Source: Hyposmocoma kahamanoa
Taxonomy: Eukaryota; Arthropoda; Insecta; Lepidoptera; Cosmopterigidae
DNA: 64,000 nucleotides
Assembly: GCF_003589595.1 (NCBI RefSeq)
Contig: NW_020653900.1
Span: 5,636,817 to 5,700,816 of the forward strand
Direction: 5' to 3'
The first letter of the stretch is position 1. Every line of letters begins with the position of its first letter. The notes below the pieces were generated by a model. That model was given only the letters and a program-made list of their open reading frames with translations, had not been told where the DNA came from and did no database searches. Made by a program: the position numbers and the translations under genes. This document shows positions 63,066 through 64,000 of this stretch, one piece after another.

Positions 63066-64000
63066 TACTTGACTTAATTGTACGCTTTTTGTACTAACTT
63101 ACCTTGCATTGTCTGCGATATCTAAAAACAGGACTGAGTAGTAGTTGGGTACGCACATAATTAAATATCATTGAATTAAATGTACAATATTATTATTAAT
63201 TAAACAATAGGATGATTAATAATACGTAATTATCGAAAAACATTTAAACAATAGCATTATACTCAACTACCACTTTTAATGAAAAATAAAGAACAGAGTG
63301 GAATATATTGACGCCTACTGTTCTAATGTTAGAATACTTTTAGTTTGTACTAGCTGTTTGGCATTATTATTGAGCGCGTATCATTTTCGTTTTAACGTCA
63401 TCAATTTGAATTGGGTGACATGGTTGACAAAAGCGTCCTTATTCTCAACAAAAAATAAGAGAGTATAAATATATAAAATAAATTCAGTGTGCATGCCTTT
63501 GAATGATAAAGGCATAACATTTCACAAACAAAATTATATGTATCGCACAACGGGATGGATAAAGATATAAGAAAAGCTGGATTACCAGGGATAAACATGG
63601 GTGTAGGCTTGTTTATGGGTATTGGCCAAATACAGAAGTTTATAGCTCTCTCAGAAAGTGTTTGTCTGCTGGATTGAGGTAAACATCTACAGGAAATCAA
63701 AATACGCAACTATACCGATAGAGTATATAGGTCAATTTTCTCCAAACTTTAAAATAGGTATCTTAAAAGTAGATTTATGTTTATTTGATAACATCTAGAA
63801 ATTGAGATATATACATAATTGTCTCTATTCACGAGGAACAGAATAGAACGAAACTTGTCTATCATTACAAAAAACCCAAAAAGTTAAACGAAATACATGT
63901 TCAAACTCGATAATACGACGATAGACTTGAACTGCGTCAACATCGTAAACAAAATCATTAAAGCGTAGAACTTGAATATCAGAACTTGAAGTTATTTATA
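63066..64000. other. AT-rich DNA, no secure gene
   Basis: The longest minus frame (63401-63709, 102 codons) overlaps a short plus frame starting MDKDIRKAGLPGINMG at about 63553. Neither shows a recognisable domain or exon structure. Confidence 0.35.

Noticed and set aside
63401..63709. 102-codon minus-strand gene
   Set aside because: No domain, no plausible promoter or exon boundary, and biased hydrophobic content expected from AT-rich DNA.

Overview
The window looks like a piece of an insect nuclear genome, most likely a moth or butterfly. It is AT-rich, has no operons or compact gene order, and consists almost wholly of transposable elements, tRNA-derived SINEs and foldback (MITE-like) elements. 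Several repeat styles, such as SINE-4 with its (GAT)n end and the R1, jockey, LOA and CR1-type LINEs, are ones I associate with Lepidoptera. That assignment is inference from repeat style, not from a host protein. I found no convincing host protein-coding exon. The best host candidate is a GC-rich promoter-like island with a possible non-coding first exon near 54.36-54.66 kb.

Layout. 0.7-1.0 kb: a tRNA-derived SINE. 1.80-7.65 kb: an apparently complete, intact LOA/I-type LINE on the minus strand, with two overlapping ORFs and a perfect 13-bp target-site duplication. 7.9-23 kb: scattered SINEs, foldback elements and repeats. 23.05-27.68 kb: a nest in which a plus-strand CR1-like LINE splits a minus-strand jockey-like element. 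27.69-28.55 kb: a Penelope-like GIY-YIG fragment and an unrecognised broken ORF. 28.9-41.3 kb: SINE-2 and SINE-1 copies, several foldback elements, and LINE 3' ends that share a recognisable C-terminal protein tail. 42.0-44.8 kb: a broken R1-clade LINE on the minus strand with an in-frame loss of the RT catalytic core. 45-53 kb: more foldback elements, an (AT)n run with a 10-N gap, and SINE-1. 54.4 kb: the GC island. 57.37-59.01 kb: an internally deleted P-element-like DNA transposon with matching inverted ends, an 8-bp duplication, a THAP-like start and a P-type transposase C-terminus, itself invaded by a hAT-like MITE. 62.4 kb: a young SINE-1 copy.

The most abundant element is an interspersed repeat of about 300 bp, called HP here, with roughly 25 pieces. 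It carries a conserved hairpin (CAGTAATG-TGAG-CATTACTG) and an A-rich 3' end. Many insertions sit inside other repeats, so a relative order can be read. A CR1-like LINE entered the jockey element, foldback elements entered HP, MITE-B and the P-like element, and a SINE-1 entered a LINE 3' end. The genes present act for the elements, not the host. The LOA element encodes its own RNA-binding-type ORF1 protein and an endonuclease/RT/RNase H protein. SINEs and truncated LINEs presumably depend on such proteins in trans, and the foldback elements on transposases encoded elsewhere.
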